Origin: Eutreptiella sp. 'Long Island Sound 2002'
Taxonomy: Eukaryota > Euglenozoa > Euglenophyceae > Eutreptiales > Eutreptiaceae
Assembly: GCA_964036045.1 (NCBI GenBank)
Contig: OZ038389.1
Coordinates: 38,015,998 to 38,079,997, forward strand
Direction of reading: 5' to 3'
DNA: 64,000 nucleotides
Part shown: positions 21,594 through 31,926 of the stretch, piece by piece
Layout of the letters: each line of letters begins with the position of its first letter
How positions within the stretch are numbered: position 1 is the stretch's first letter
Notes under the pieces: model-generated
The model's database searches: none
Told to the model about the DNA's origin: nothing
Seen by the model: the letters and a program-made list of their open reading frames with translations, nothing else
Translations under genes and position numbers: made by a program

Positions 21594-21920
21594 ATGCCCT
21601 CTTCTGTCTATGCTTCTAGCAGCTCCAGCTCGCGCAGAGTTCTGGCTGAAACCTTGCAGGAGCGCTGTGACAGGTACCGCAATGAAAGAGATGACGCTCT
21701 CCGTGACCTGGACGACCTTCGCCGCCAGTTGAAGGACGCCGACAGCACTGAGAATCGGCTGCGCAAGGAGCGTGATGAGTGCCGTGAAGAGTTAGCCACA
21801 TTGCGGAAGAAAGTTCCTGAAGGGAAACCACCGAGACTGGGTCCTAGACGACCGACACATCGTGGGAGGAGACACAGCCGTCAAGCGCGCGAGCAAGTAA
21901 GTCAAACAAGACGTATATGA
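21594..21920 (+). CDS. Small coiled-coil protein inside the non-autonomous element
   Basis: A 108-residue frame with a Ser-rich start (YASSSSSSRR) and then a strongly charged helical stretch with heptad character (RNERDDALRDLDDLRR, then ENRLRKERDECREEL). The tail is basic. Coiled-coil leaders like this occur in gag-like proteins, so it may be a gag remnant that packages the element, but nothing proves translation. Confidence 0.4.
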   Translation: MPSSVYASSSSSSRRVLAETLQERCDRYRNERDDALRDLDDLRRQLKDADSTENRLRKERDECREELATLRKKVPEGKPPRLGPRRPTHRGRRHSRQAREQVSQTRRI

Positions 21921-23253
21921 ACGCCTTTTTGCCCGCCGCCCCTCCCTTCGTCCAGTGTAGAATCCGTTCTGCCGAGGCCTCGTGAGCGCGCTGCAGAATC
22001 GCCGGGAACAGTGCCCTCAGCAAGATGCCATGCACTTTTGGACAGCCGCCGAATGACGAGAGAGCTGGCCTACAGCCCTGCTGCTGTGGCGAGCGCCGTG
22101 GACGCGTGGAGCGCGTACGCCGGCGTCTTTACGAGCGACGCCAAGCAGTATGATGAGCGTGGCACAAGCCCTGGTCGTTGTGGAGGCAGGACGTCGTGTG
22201 GGAGAGCGCCCTGGAGGAAATCTGCCCTGAGAGCGACCAATGACAGCCCAGGGCTTGTGCGCACGTTCGTGGCACGGTTAAGCCACACCATGATGGAATG
22301 AAACACGCCAAGCTTTCTAACCCTGTTCATTTGTATCTTTTGTCTGTCTACGCGCTGACGAGTTCCTGTGTACAATGTCGCTTTCCCAGTTTTGGTTTCC
22401 TTTGCGCTTCTGTGTGGCGCCAGCGCTTATATGAGTGAATCTCACTCTAACTGAGTTGCATGTCAAATTCACTAAGGCCCTCGAGGCCCAAACGACGCCT
22501 GCACAGGTGCTGTTTGCACTGTATGTGCATGTGTATCTATGGGCTTTGTTTCTTTTCGTGTAGTTTTACATCTACGCGCAGTTTTTGGATTGTGGGCCTT
22601 TGCACAGGTTTTGGTGGCGGTGACCACTGTTGAGACAGTGCTGCTGTTGGCAGCCACTGCCTTTATGAGCAGTTTGTGCCCTTTTGTGGCAGCCCAGTGG
22701 ACTTTGCACTTTCTTCATGCTCAGTTTCATGTTTTCTTACTGCTAAGCTTGCCAGGGCCAGTGTTGAACCTTTCTGTTATTTTGGTGTTGAGCCAAAAAC
22801 AGCAGGGAAAGTAAAACACCAACAGGTATGGCTCATTTTTGGCGGTGTCAAACAGGTTTTTACATGCTTGTTTCGAGAAACTTGCAGGGTTTTCCCCTTA
22901 GGTTGGGAAACTTTTGCAGGGTTTTTCAAACTTGTGGTTTTGTAGATAGGGGAAAGTTTCTAAAACTGCCTTGCAGCTTGGGATTGCCCCTAGGAACAAG
23001 TCTGTGAGGGGAGTGTTCACCACACCCCCTGATATGGAATGGGGTTTTTAATAGCCTAAAGCAGTTCAGGCTTTTCCCCAACCCTTCATTTTTTTTTCCC
23101 ACACTTTCTGAATGTCTTTTTGTTTAGGCATATTCAGGTAAGGCTGTACAATAGTGCCTTTGGCACTCAACCTATCTATTTTTTTCTCAGCCCAAGCAAG
23201 GGTCTTGGTGCCTCTTGAGGCGCTGATACCCATGCTTGAGCTTGTGAGGGGAG
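21921..23253 (+). other. Internal region of the non-autonomous element, no recognisable gene
   Basis: Only short frames with no domain. From about 22540 the DNA is rich in T and TTTTG-type stretches (a hydrophobic frame at 22539-22814 reflects this). GTGAGGGGAGTG occurs at about 23005 as well as at the polypurine tract, so part of the 3' end may be duplicated. Confidence 0.4.
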
Positions 23254-23567
23254 TGTAATAGGTTTGAGTGCCTGCAGCTCAGAGCACGCGCGCAGAAATC
23301 GCGCATAATATTGAGAGCTCAGAGCGCGCTTACACAGTGCAGAAAATCAGCTTTTATTTTCGAGATTCTGATATGTGTGTAATGTAGTTAATTATAAAAT
23401 TACATTATGCATTGTACTGCACAGGAACTACAGTTTTTAATTCCTGCTATACCGAATTCACTGAGTTCCTGTGCTTTGCCGTTCTACGCTTCGTTGAAGG
23501 AGATTGGGTATAATAGCCGTGATCAAGATCAACATCAAAAGATAGACACAAGGTATAGTAGGATTAC
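23254..23567 (+). repeat. 3' LTR of the non-autonomous element
   Basis: Differs from the first copy at about five positions (for example ATTGAGAGC for ATTGACAGC and ATTCCTGC for ATTCATGC). The same CACAGGAACT/AGTTCCTGTG inverted pair is kept. Confidence 0.8.
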
Positions 23568-23849
23568 CTTTTCTTGGAGTCCGCTTCCTTTGCGCTTGTC
23601 TGCGACTTTGAGTTATGTGTAAAAATGACGATTACCCGCGTGGTTTCGTCGATTTTGAACGATTTCACTTGCTAAATCGAAGCCCCTTCCGCTGAACCGC
23701 AGGAATCACTCCCTGCTGGTTACATTTTCTATTTTTTCCAGCTCCTGGAGGTTTGTGTCCTCCATTGGGAGTATTGCTCCGCCCTCGCCCTTGGTCAGGA
23801 CGTTTACTGAAACGCTGTTTATACAGCAATAGCCGTCCGCATTAGAGCG

Positions 23850-23922
23850 TTCGACTGTACCCTAGTGGGCAAGCACATGTGCTCTAGGGAGGGGGTCCTG
23901 GGTTCAAACCCCACTACCCCCA
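23850..23922 (+). repeat. tRNA-like relic with RNA polymerase III box B (SINE-head type)
   Basis: GGTCCTGGGTTCAAACCCC at about 23895-23915 is a strong box B / T-arm, followed by a CACTACCCCCA acceptor-like end. TACCCTAGTGGGCAAGC upstream resembles box A. The 5' acceptor strand that would pair with TACCCCC is absent, so I do not call a functional tRNA. It is best read as a tRNA pseudogene or the head of a tRNA-derived SINE. Confidence 0.5.
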
Positions 23923-24990
23923 AACTTTTTCCAAAAGTTTTCGTCGCACGCCGGCGACTTTTGAGGAATGCCCCATCGAAGGGACATCATTCACGGTACA
24001 TTACACTGTTTTTCAAGGGTACCTACAGTGTGAAAGGCTTCTATGAAGCGATGAAGATGTTTTTGGTAAGTTTAATGCATTTTCTGAGGTAATTTTGGGA
24101 ATATTTGAGCCTTTTTCCTTGGTCCTACTAGCTTAGCTAACTAGTACTCCAGGGGGGAGTAAGAAAAAGTCACTGCCATGTCTTTCTTGGAGGGCTTGAT
24201 CCAGGCCAAGCCCCCCTTAAAACCGTTTTGTTGATGCTATGACAAACTTAAGTGTTTTTATCTCTCTTTTGTTGCCTAAAGTACACTTTCTCAATGTAAC
24301 TAGGGTTGTGACCCTAGCCCCCCATGAAGTTCACCCCTACCACTCAACTGAGCGGAGGTACCTTCCTTCATGGAGGATATACCGAAATACAACAGGCATT
24401 TCATGCTTTAGGCCTTGGAGGTTAAGCCTAGTGGTCTCCCACCCCAAGACCCCTATACTCAATTGTTTCTACCACTTATTGTGGTCCTACTTTGTAACTG
24501 TTTCTGAATTCAGTTGCTTGGCCAAGTCATTTTCTGTGTGGTCCTGACATCTATGCCCCACATTCCTAACCAGCACCATTTCACCCAAAAGAGTTCACGT
24601 GAAGTGCCTAAGGCAGCCTGTGAGGCAATAGTCAGACCAATTTTCATATAAAATCTTTTGTATTATCCATTTGTGATTGAATCTATGTGTATAAACCTGC
24701 TTTGTCTATCTGCAGCCCTTCTGTGTTACACTGGATTCCAAAACCAAGCATTGATTCGATCCACATCCTGTTCTTGCTCTACTTGCTGCTTTGGTTTGGG
24801 TTTTCAACTACAAAACCTGGAGGAATACATCAAAATATCTAGGGCCTAATTCAAGGACGTCTTTCTACTTGTAATCTGGTCCATTCTAATTTAGCCAGCA
24901 AAGCTCCCAAAGCACACACACAGACCAGCTGAATATTCCGCACAGTGTGAAAAACCTCAGCCAGTAAATCTCGTAGAATCATCAATTACT
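23923..24990. other. Intergenic DNA, AT-richer, nothing recognised
   Basis: Short frames only. There are two inverted-like copies of CTAGCTTAGCTAACTAG near 24127-24145 and several GGGGGGAGT-type runs. No domain, tRNA or repeat boundary is convincing. The viral-type block begins at its right edge. Confidence 0.4.
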
Positions 24991-24997
24991 TACTACA

Positions 24998-25345
24998 TTA
25001 CGCAGCTATACATGGTTTTAAAGCACATACTACCTCAGCCTCCTGAAACAAAGTCGTAACATTACTGCACCACATTGCGATTTTGTCAGGGTGCAAATTA
25101 TGCATCAATCCCTGTAGTATGCTATGCACTGCTGTTGTGTTGCCCAAATTTGTAGTGGCCAGAAAAACGATGAGACCATCGGATACGGAATATTGATTTA
25201 CCCAGGCGTGGTCTGCAAAACCATGGGGCGGATAGTCGAGATGGATTAAATGCAAATCATGAAATGGTATATGGTCCGGTTTGATTGGTGCCCATTCCAA
25301 TCTGCCCCACCACAGCCCGGCACGCAGAAAATGCCTTTGTGTCAT
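24998..25345 (-). CDS. Unknown protein of the viral-type block (115 residues)
   Basis: Not recognised. The protein is rich in His, Trp and Pro in its first half (LEWAPIKPDHIPFHDLHLIH) and has a hydrophobic middle (DGLIVFLATTN). Its start lies three bases from the stop of the RING gene upstream on the same strand, consistent with the tight packing of the block. It is the leftmost gene I can support. Confidence 0.5.
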   Translation of the reverse strand: MTQRHFLRAGLWWGRLEWAPIKPDHIPFHDLHLIHLDYPPHGFADHAWVNQYSVSDGLIVFLATTNLGNTTAVHSILQGLMHNLHPDKIAMWCSNVTTLFQEAEVVCALKPCIAA

Positions 25346-25348
25346 TTT

Positions 25349-26065
25349 TCATTGTACGTGACGTGAAACTGACAATTGATCGTTTATTGTTTTCTGCAGG
25401 AGATAATCGATGTCAGTGTTGTCCGCCATTTGCTCACGCACTGTCTGCTGTACCATGAATTTGAGTTGAATTGAACGAACGGTAGCATGGATGCACACGT
25501 TGTAGCACAGGCTGTCAGTCAAGCGAACACGCACCGCCCTGGCAAATCTTTGCAAAAAATTTTGATCACTACACGGACCGCATGTTTGCAGGTCCTGTAT
25601 GGCACACAGTGTTTGATGACATCGTTGTAGATGCCTAACTGTTGGTTGCTTACCCATAATTGCATGCAAATCCTCTTTCTGTTTTGGCGTGTGGCATAAC
25701 GCACATAGTACCCCAGTGGGCAATCGTAGTAGTTGCAAAACACATTCCAAATGGAATGTGTGTTGGCACTGTGGTAACACAACCACGTCAGCAGTATTCA
25801 AAGGTTCCAGACAGCACGAACAGCACGTTTCATCATTCGTGTATTGCCACTTACGTTTATGTCGTTTACGCCGTCTGTGTGGTATCAGGTGTGATAATTG
25901 TACTGTGTTGTGTGTATTGGTGGCATGCACTGGTGAAGAAGCATCGCTGTTGATTACAATGTCCAATGAAGTGCCACCGCCATTGGTCATCATGACTGTC
26001 AAAATTGTGAATGCCATATCTGCATCAAACAGATCCATCACTTCCATATTTCTACTTATATACAC
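25349..26065 (-). CDS. RING-finger protein of the viral-type block
   Basis: A 238-residue protein. After an acidic N-terminus and a basic patch (RRRKRHKRK, residues about 85-95) comes a RING-type zinc site: CSCC, then CQHTFHLEC and CALC, giving a C3HC4/C3H2C3-like order. RING domains usually act as E3 ubiquitin ligases, and large DNA viruses often encode them to redirect host ubiquitination. The C-terminal 100 residues are helical without a known domain. The ATG overlaps the end of the RNA polymerase gene by 14 bases. I considered it as the polymerase C-terminus but it has no polymerase motif. Confidence 0.65.
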   Translation of the reverse strand: MYISRNMEVMDLFDADMAFTILTVMMTNGGGTSLDIVINSDASSPVHATNTHNTVQLSHLIPHRRRKRHKRKWQYTNDETCCSCCLEPLNTADVVVLPQCQHTFHLECVLQLLRLPTGVLCALCHTPKQKEDLHAIMGKQPTVRHLQRCHQTLCAIQDLQTCGPCSDQNFLQRFARAVRVRLTDSLCYNVCIHATVRSIQLKFMVQQTVREQMADNTDIDYLLQKTINDQLSVSRHVQ

Positions 26066-29000
26066 CTGTGCATTGCTGCAGAACGTCTGTGGCCACTGCT
26101 AGCACATTTAACGGACTGCAATGCCACGTGAAGCGCCGGTCGAAACCGTCAGATGCATATAAGAACTGTACAATGTTACCATACTGATCGCGAATAGTGT
26201 AGTCATAGTGTGATGTATTGTGCTCAAGCATCTTCATTGCCAACTGCATTGCATAACCTGATTGTGCAGTACTGGTTGCACCCTCAACGAGCGCCTCACA
26301 ACCTGCCATTGCGTGAATGAAGAAATCGATGGGGCTCAGACCCATGAAAAAATTTCGAGTATATACGAGACCCCGATTGCGTAGATCGAGCAATTGCTGT
26401 TCCCCAGATGAACTTTGTGAACCACAGAATGCATGTGGAAAAAATTTACCGTGAACATTGGGCTGAACACGACCACCCTGGATCACCTGTTGTCCAAGGC
26501 AATACGTTGTTTGGAGGACCTTACTGATGGACCCCTTAGATCCCAAGATTGTAAGTAACAACATATTGTTCGGCATACTGCCACGGTCAAGTCGATTGCG
26601 ACAGAGGTATCATACAACCCGTTCCTCATTGACACGCTGTACCGTAATTAATAGTTCAAGCAACGGTGTGCCGGTATTGAGTACGGGATGGATGCAGACA
26701 TCTTCTTGCTTATGCAGAACCTCTGCAATTACTCGTTGTGTGTAGGCATTGCAGACAGACAACAGACTTTGTGGCAGGCGACAGTCGTCGAGTGAGACTG
26801 TCAGGTTGTAACATCGCATGGTAACGTGTGCAGTGACAATTTGCATACAGTTGATGAAATGTTGTGCAACACAACCTCCGTGTTGCACATACAGATGATG
26901 CAATAATCCATGTTTTGCTGTCAATGATGCCGCATCGAAAACCCCAGCATGGCAACATCATGGACATTAATGCAAGTCCAGTGTATCGGTATTCCTCAAA
27001 ATCCATACATGAAACAAGATAGCATGTGGGATGTGCTATGCACAATGCAGCATATGTTTTTCGCATTTCACCGTGCCTGTGTATGATTTGATCAAATGCG
27101 AGAGGCATGGAACAGCACAGTTGTTGCCACTCACCACGCGTGAAATGTGTCATGGGTCTGCCCCCACGGTCACACCGTGTCAACCGAAATGCTGTGACAA
27201 TGGCATCATGGATCAGACAGACAACCGGCTTTCAGCCCTGTCCCCTGAGAATTCGATGCTGCAATGCCATTATGTTCTGCAGCTCAGCCTCGGCAGCTGG
27301 GGATTGTGGAAAATGTACGTTAATCTCATCGCCATCGTAGTCACCACGGAGTGCCTCTATTGCTGCACAATTGCATGCAAAGGATTGTATAGGCAGGGGC
27401 ACAACCCGCATACCAAGCATGGCCACCTCTACCAATGTGGGTTGCTGATTGAAGAGTATGTAATCGCCCTCCTGTGGCAGTACCAACAACTCATCACCAA
27501 CATTCAATTTTGGCCATTTGATGTAGTTTAATGGATTCAGAAATTGTCCATCGCGCAGGACTCTGTCGCCCACACACATGCGCACCTGAATACGATTATC
27601 AATGGTAGTCATGTTTAATGGCAGAGAACATACCGTGTACGGTACAGGTGGTGTACTGCAACTGGCATTGATACGATACTTCCGGCCATCTCTGACCAGA
27701 ATATCAGTGGACTGTAGTGTCAATGTCTGCTCAGCAACAAAGGAAATATGCCATTTCTGTGGATTGTTATAATTTTGCATGAAATGTACCTGCCCAGTGT
27801 GTAACATTCTTGTTGCATACTCCAAATTGTACATTCGCACCACCAACGGCTTTGTAATGCGTTGTAACACCTGATAAGGCAAACCAACCTGATCGGCAAG
27901 CAGAAACGCATCACATGTTGCAACAGCCCGGGCACAAAAATTGACACGCTTGCCCATACCCTCTCTTCAGATGCGTCCCGCCTTGCCTACCCAACAGTTT
28001 CTTATGGAAGTCGTTGAGGTTTTTGCACTTTGTGCAGTTGTAGTTGCACATAAAGACTCCGCGGATGTTGCTGCCAACAATGCATTGGTTACCGTTTGTG
28101 TGGCTGATGGCGGGCAGGTGGTTGACATTGTATAACGACAACGTGCGATCCTCGTCGTCCTTGTCGCCGTGGTAAATGAACTCTGTTGTTGATCAAGATA
28201 TATTTTTTCGATGCTGTGCTGAATTTCCGAAATGCGCATGTGTTGGTTTACGGGGTCATTCGAATATATCCTGATTGCATGGAGAATATTGGCATATTCG
28301 ATCGTGATGGCGTCCATTATCACCATGCCAACCGTATTTTGACTGCTTGGGCGCGCCACAGGTGGCAGTACATGCAACACACTCAATAGCATGTTTACAG
28401 GGTGATTTTTGATCGGATCCAAACCCAATGCAACGTAATCTGCATCTGGCACCTCAATTAGTAGGGTGTACACACTTAAACTGGACAGCGGTATTTCACA
28501 CGGCAGCCCGGGGTTGGAAATGTACATTTGCAATCCAATTTTGCGTACAACTGACCGCTTACGCCCACAATGCATACAATCTGACTGTCGCTGCAGTAAC
28601 AGTTGTATCGTGCGTAGATGTGTGATGATACTTGCCGGAGAGCGTCTTGGTAATGGAAACATGACTCTCAGTATGTTTGGTGACAGCAAGAGACGTCGAC
28701 AGAGAATACACATAAAGTTCACCACACGCACCACGTGGGTAAAGAAAAGTGGCTTATACATACATTGTGGTAGCATGATGTGCCCCATGTTACCAGGACA
28801 TCCTTTGTAATCAAGGGAACAGGTGCGACAGGCTGCACGTGACGTACCACCCAGTCCTTCGTCATTCAGTAACTTCACGTCATTGATCTCCAGCACCGAC
28901 AAACGCTGTAGAATCTCATACCGTGACAGCACTGCGAATTCCACTTTGTTCGTGGTAATGTACTGTATGAAATTGGGTGATGCATTGCTTGGTACGGCTG

Positions 29001-29235
29001 ATCCAGCAATGCTGGAATAATACACACCCGTTCCTGCAAAAGGTGCCCGGCGTTGTTCTGATGGTTTTTTTGTTGTGTTTGTGTGCTCAGTGACCTCAGT
29101 CACTGCCCGTGTGCTGTAGAATCTGTCTTGCAATTCACTTAATGCAATGAATTGGGTCGTCATAGGACCTGTGGGAGAGGGTGTGCCAGCAATGACTACG
29201 AATGCATGCTTGTGTCCTTCGTGTCCTTGTTGCAT
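26052..29235 (-). pseudogene. RNA polymerase largest subunit homologue (RPB1-like), frameshifted and with stops
   Basis: The gene encodes the catalytic subunit of a multisubunit RNA polymerase. In order: clamp zinc site (CRTCSLDYKGCPGNMGH) and CMHCG; KRVNFCARAV of the switch/rudder region; LFNQQPTL; the metal-binding loop LRGDYDGDEINVH with all three Asp; SMMLP of the pore; and GSKGSISKV plus the bridge-helix/trigger-loop segment (FFMGLSPIDFFIHAMAG, then NIVQFLYASDGFD). It stops soon after the trigger loop, so the jaw and C-terminal parts of usual RPB1 are missing. Breaks: frame changes near 28185, 27960 and 26955, and TGA at 27232-27234 and 26610-26612. The first two frame changes cancel each other. 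The start may be the second Met near 29163. A decayed viral gene is the simplest reading. Confidence 0.85.
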
Positions 29236-29942
29236 AACACACGTAACCCCTGCATAATGAGCGCAGTACCATGCTTGGCGTTTGCAACCTGTGCTTGTGC
29301 AAGTAGCGCCGTCAGTGTTTCTTCAAAGCAACTCAGCGCCATTGAGCCATCTATGGTTTGCAACGATGGTATCACCCTACCGATCAACTGCAACATTTGT
29401 GGTGCTATATCCATCAGGCCCCTTATATCCACTGACTCCATTCCCTGTGACTTAGTCACAGCAAGGTCCCCACCCCCCCCACGTTGCAGAAGGCCTGCAA
29501 TGTGCTGAATTTGCTGATCGAATTGCCCAGCTTTACTTGGGTCACAGGCAATACAAAGATTGTACCACGTCAACCAAAGGTTGCCATATGTCATCTTGTT
29601 ACTGTCGTGCAATGTAAAAAGTTCATGTCTGGGAAGTGAATGTTGTTTGATGACCAAACTGGGGCTATTTGTAAATCGCCGACCATTGATCGAGATCATT
29701 GCAGTCTGGTTGGCTGCTATTGACATATAGGTGCACACTGCCTGTGCCACATCCGTGCTACTTATCTGACCTGAGCAAATTGATGCTGCCAATGTACTGT
29801 AGCAATCACCCTGCCCAAATGCCAACAATGCATGCAAGTGACCAAGAACTGAATCCATGTATGTTTCTGTATTGTTTATGGGAATATACGGTGCATTGTC
29901 TCTTAACAGTTTACGTGACTGCATGCACCACACTCCATGCAT
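29196..29942 (-). CDS. Unknown protein between the polymerase and TFIIS-like genes (248 residues)
   Basis: Not recognised. It is uninterrupted, mostly helical by composition, with a Gly run (LLQRGGGGDLAV) in the middle. It overlaps both neighbours by about 40 bases if the first Met is used; a later start would remove one overlap. Its place between two transcription genes suggests a role in viral transcription or virion assembly, but that is inference only. Confidence 0.55.
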   Translation of the reverse strand: MHGVWCMQSRKLLRDNAPYIPINNTETYMDSVLGHLHALLAFGQGDCYSTLAASICSGQISSTDVAQAVCTYMSIAANQTAMISINGRRFTNSPSLVIKQHSLPRHELFTLHDSNKMTYGNLWLTWYNLCIACDPSKAGQFDQQIQHIAGLLQRGGGGDLAVTKSQGMESVDIRGLMDIAPQMLQLIGRVIPSLQTIDGSMALSCFEETLTALLAQAQVANAKHGTALIMQGLRVLCNKDTKDTSMHS

Positions 29943-30322
29943 GTACGGATTTCAGTGCTGCCCTCGTCTGCTGATCTGGTTTGTACCGATCTTACCGAAA
30001 TACAATTGCTGCCACACCGTTTGCAATGGTAAACATTACTGATGCATGTACTCAACAGTGCCTGTTCAGTGTGCGAAATATCGATTACTTCTTGTTGCAG
30101 AAACGATACAAAATGGTCCTGCTGCTCCAGAATGCGCTCTGGGTGGATGCCAGATGTCAGCCAAACAAGCACGCTTGGGATGGCCATGTGACAAACCAAT
30201 GGATCTGCTGGTATCTCATTCAGTAGTCGCTGCCGCCATTCTGACGTGTCCTCCTCGTCGATTGCTTGCAGCAATGCATTTATTATACTGGCACGGTCCA
30301 TTTGTAGGCCTGCTGATGGCAT
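29903..30322 (-). CDS. TFIIS-like transcription elongation factor
   Basis: A 139-residue protein whose C-terminus is a TFIIS zinc ribbon: CKRCG, then QTRSADEGSTEIRTCMECG, with four Cys and the acidic DE pair that enters the polymerase active site to stimulate cleavage of backtracked RNA. The N-terminal 100 residues are helical and could be a short polymerase-binding domain. Viral TFIIS proteins are commonly this short. It lies next to the RNA polymerase gene on the same strand. The start could be the second Met (MDRASI). The gene is intact. Confidence 0.8.
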   Translation of the reverse strand: MPSAGLQMDRASIINALLQAIDEEDTSEWRQRLLNEIPADPLVCHMAIPSVLVWLTSGIHPERILEQQDHFVSFLQQEVIDISHTEQALLSTCISNVYHCKRCGSNCISVRSVQTRSADEGSTEIRTCMECGACSHVNC

Positions 30323-30355
30323 TGTACAAAAATAAGAATAGACAGATGGACAGTT

Positions 30356-30805
30356 TCAGATTGACTGCTGCAGAAATGAGATGGCATCTGCAATTGCACT
30401 GGACAAGGAGATCAGATCAATTATTAGAATGTTTGTCCAAGGTGCAAAACACACGGCAGAAAATTGACATATGGACATAATCCGTTGTATTACGGGGCGA
30501 TGCTGATGCTGAATGCTTCTTAGCATAATAATGCACCCGTCTGCTGACAGCAACGGTACAGAAATGAGCAACAACAGTGCATACCAGCGTCGTACATAAT
30601 ACAATAGCCCTCCTGTATGTTGACCCAACACCCACCCGTCTGTTGTATCATGGTCAAAACACGGGGGCATTGCACAATTTCGCAAGTGGAAAGTGGAAGA
30701 AATGCTCGAGTGCATTTGGGCCAATTGGGGACATCCCAGAAATGGCATTGGGGCAGTTATTGGTTCAATCAGGCATGTGTACAGAGTAATTAACATTTTG
30801 TGCAT
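30356..30805 (-). CDS. Unknown protein with a hydrophobic segment
   Basis: Not recognised. With the Met near 30805 as start it gives about 149 residues. That choice reduces overlap with the divergent recombinase; an upstream Met at 30862 is also possible. A hydrophobic stretch (WYALLLLISVPLL) in the middle could be a membrane segment, and a second one lies near the C-terminus. It may be a virion membrane protein, but there is no motif to show it. Confidence 0.4.
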   Translation of the reverse strand: MHKMLITLYTCLIEPITAPMPFLGCPQLAQMHSSISSTFHLRNCAMPPCFDHDTTDGWVLGQHTGGLLYYVRRWYALLLLISVPLLSADGCIIMLRSIQHQHRPVIQRIMSICQFSAVCFAPWTNILIIDLISLSSAIADAISFLQQSI

Positions 30806-30823
30806 CTGATAAAACAAACAACA

Positions 30824-31926
30824 ATGAATAGGGATGATAGCATACTGCTGTTGCCCATGCAATTACGTAGCCAGGTTGAGTGGTGTGCACTTGCTGTGCT
30901 ATATGCACAATCACGGGGGTGCCAAGTGAGACATCAGCGTCTTGGCAGAGAACGATTTGCCCTGTGGCATCGAACGGTCACACCACTGCTTCCAGCGTGG
31001 CCCTTGAAAGATTATGTTTTCCGTACACACGTGCAATCACTTTTGCAGCAATGGGAATGCAAAAAATCCTACAACACTGTATGTCGCTATGCCTCGGATT
31101 TGCAATTACTTTACAAAATGCTGATTGATAGTTCCCTCATTGAACATAGCAGCAGCAATCGCCTGATCCCGGTGTCATACATGCAGGCCAAACAGATCAA
31201 CAAAGCATCAGATCACCCAATGTTGCGAAATTACTATCAACCCTACCTCATTCAGGATGATGCATCACGTCGCCGTCGTGATACATTTACACACGTTGAA
31301 ATTGACGCATTGTACGGCGCTGCCAATAAGGAGGGTGATCGCGCCATGCTTCTACTACTTTGACAGCGGGCTTGCGTGTTGGTGGTGTACGGTCATGTCG
31401 CTACAGGGATTTCATATGTGACGAACAGGCCGTGAGTGTTGCATGTACAGTTGAGAAGGGTGGCACGTTGCAACGTTTCTACGTGTGTCGCCTTCTACAG
31501 ACTAGCATTATGCAATTGCGCGCAAAAAACCCACACGCAGAGTACATTTTCTCCAGTAAACGTAAAAAAAATCATCCAGTTGCGATCATGACCCTGCAGC
31601 ATCGTTTCACATCGTTACAGAGGAAAGCACAGTTATCAAAACCTTATCGGGCGGTGCATGCCAGACGCCATACTGTTGCACACGCTTTACGCTTGATTGG
31701 CGTCCCATGCACATTTATTCAGGCATATTTGGGGCACCAATGTGTACAAACCACGAATGTCTATGGGCGTCTATCAGCAGTTGATGTAGCTCACGCCCTC
31801 CACTTGCCGTGGGCGGACGGGCCAAAAAATAGTGGAATGGTCACAGACACAACAGAACGCGGTTGGACACTTTTGAGTGCCTTATCTGGTCAGCAGATGA
31901 CGGTACATAGAAAGGAAGACAAATAA
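30824..31926 (+). pseudogene. Tyrosine recombinase/integrase, one frameshift in the catalytic domain
   Basis: The N-terminal 180 residues include a SAM-like DNA-binding region (YNTVCRYASDLQLLYKML). The catalytic domain has all the family residues: Arg in TAGLRVGGVR, Lys in VEKGGTLQRF, His-x-x-Arg in HARRHTVAHAL, His in LGHQC and the nucleophile Tyr in TNVYGR. Frame is lost at 31358-31363: the first part ends at TGA 31361-31363, and the rest reads from one base back (TTG at 31360) exactly where the first catalytic Arg box begins. One missing T, or a -1 slip, would explain it. Such recombinases integrate viral or Polinton-like genomes into host DNA. The ATG at 30824 is preferred over the one at 30800. 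Confidence 0.8.

Larger units (their letters stand above)
21194..23567 (+). mobile_element. Non-autonomous LTR element (TRIM/LARD type)
   Basis: Two direct repeats of about 314 bp (21194-21508 and 23254-23567) are about 98% identical and bracket 1.75 kb that lacks any pol domain. Each begins TGTAATAGG and ends GGATTAC(A), giving short inverted ends. A purine run (GTGAGGGGAG) sits directly before the second repeat as a polypurine tract. The flanks show no clear target duplication. Such elements move with enzymes from related autonomous elements; which one helps here is unknown, since the LTRs do not resemble those of element A. Confidence 0.75.

Noticed and set aside
23850-23922. Functional tRNA gene
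   Set aside because: The 5' acceptor strand does not pair with the 3' TACCCCC end.
25349-26065. RING gene as the missing C-terminal part of RPB1
   Set aside because: Its Cys/His pattern is RING-type, it has its own ATG and no polymerase jaw motif.
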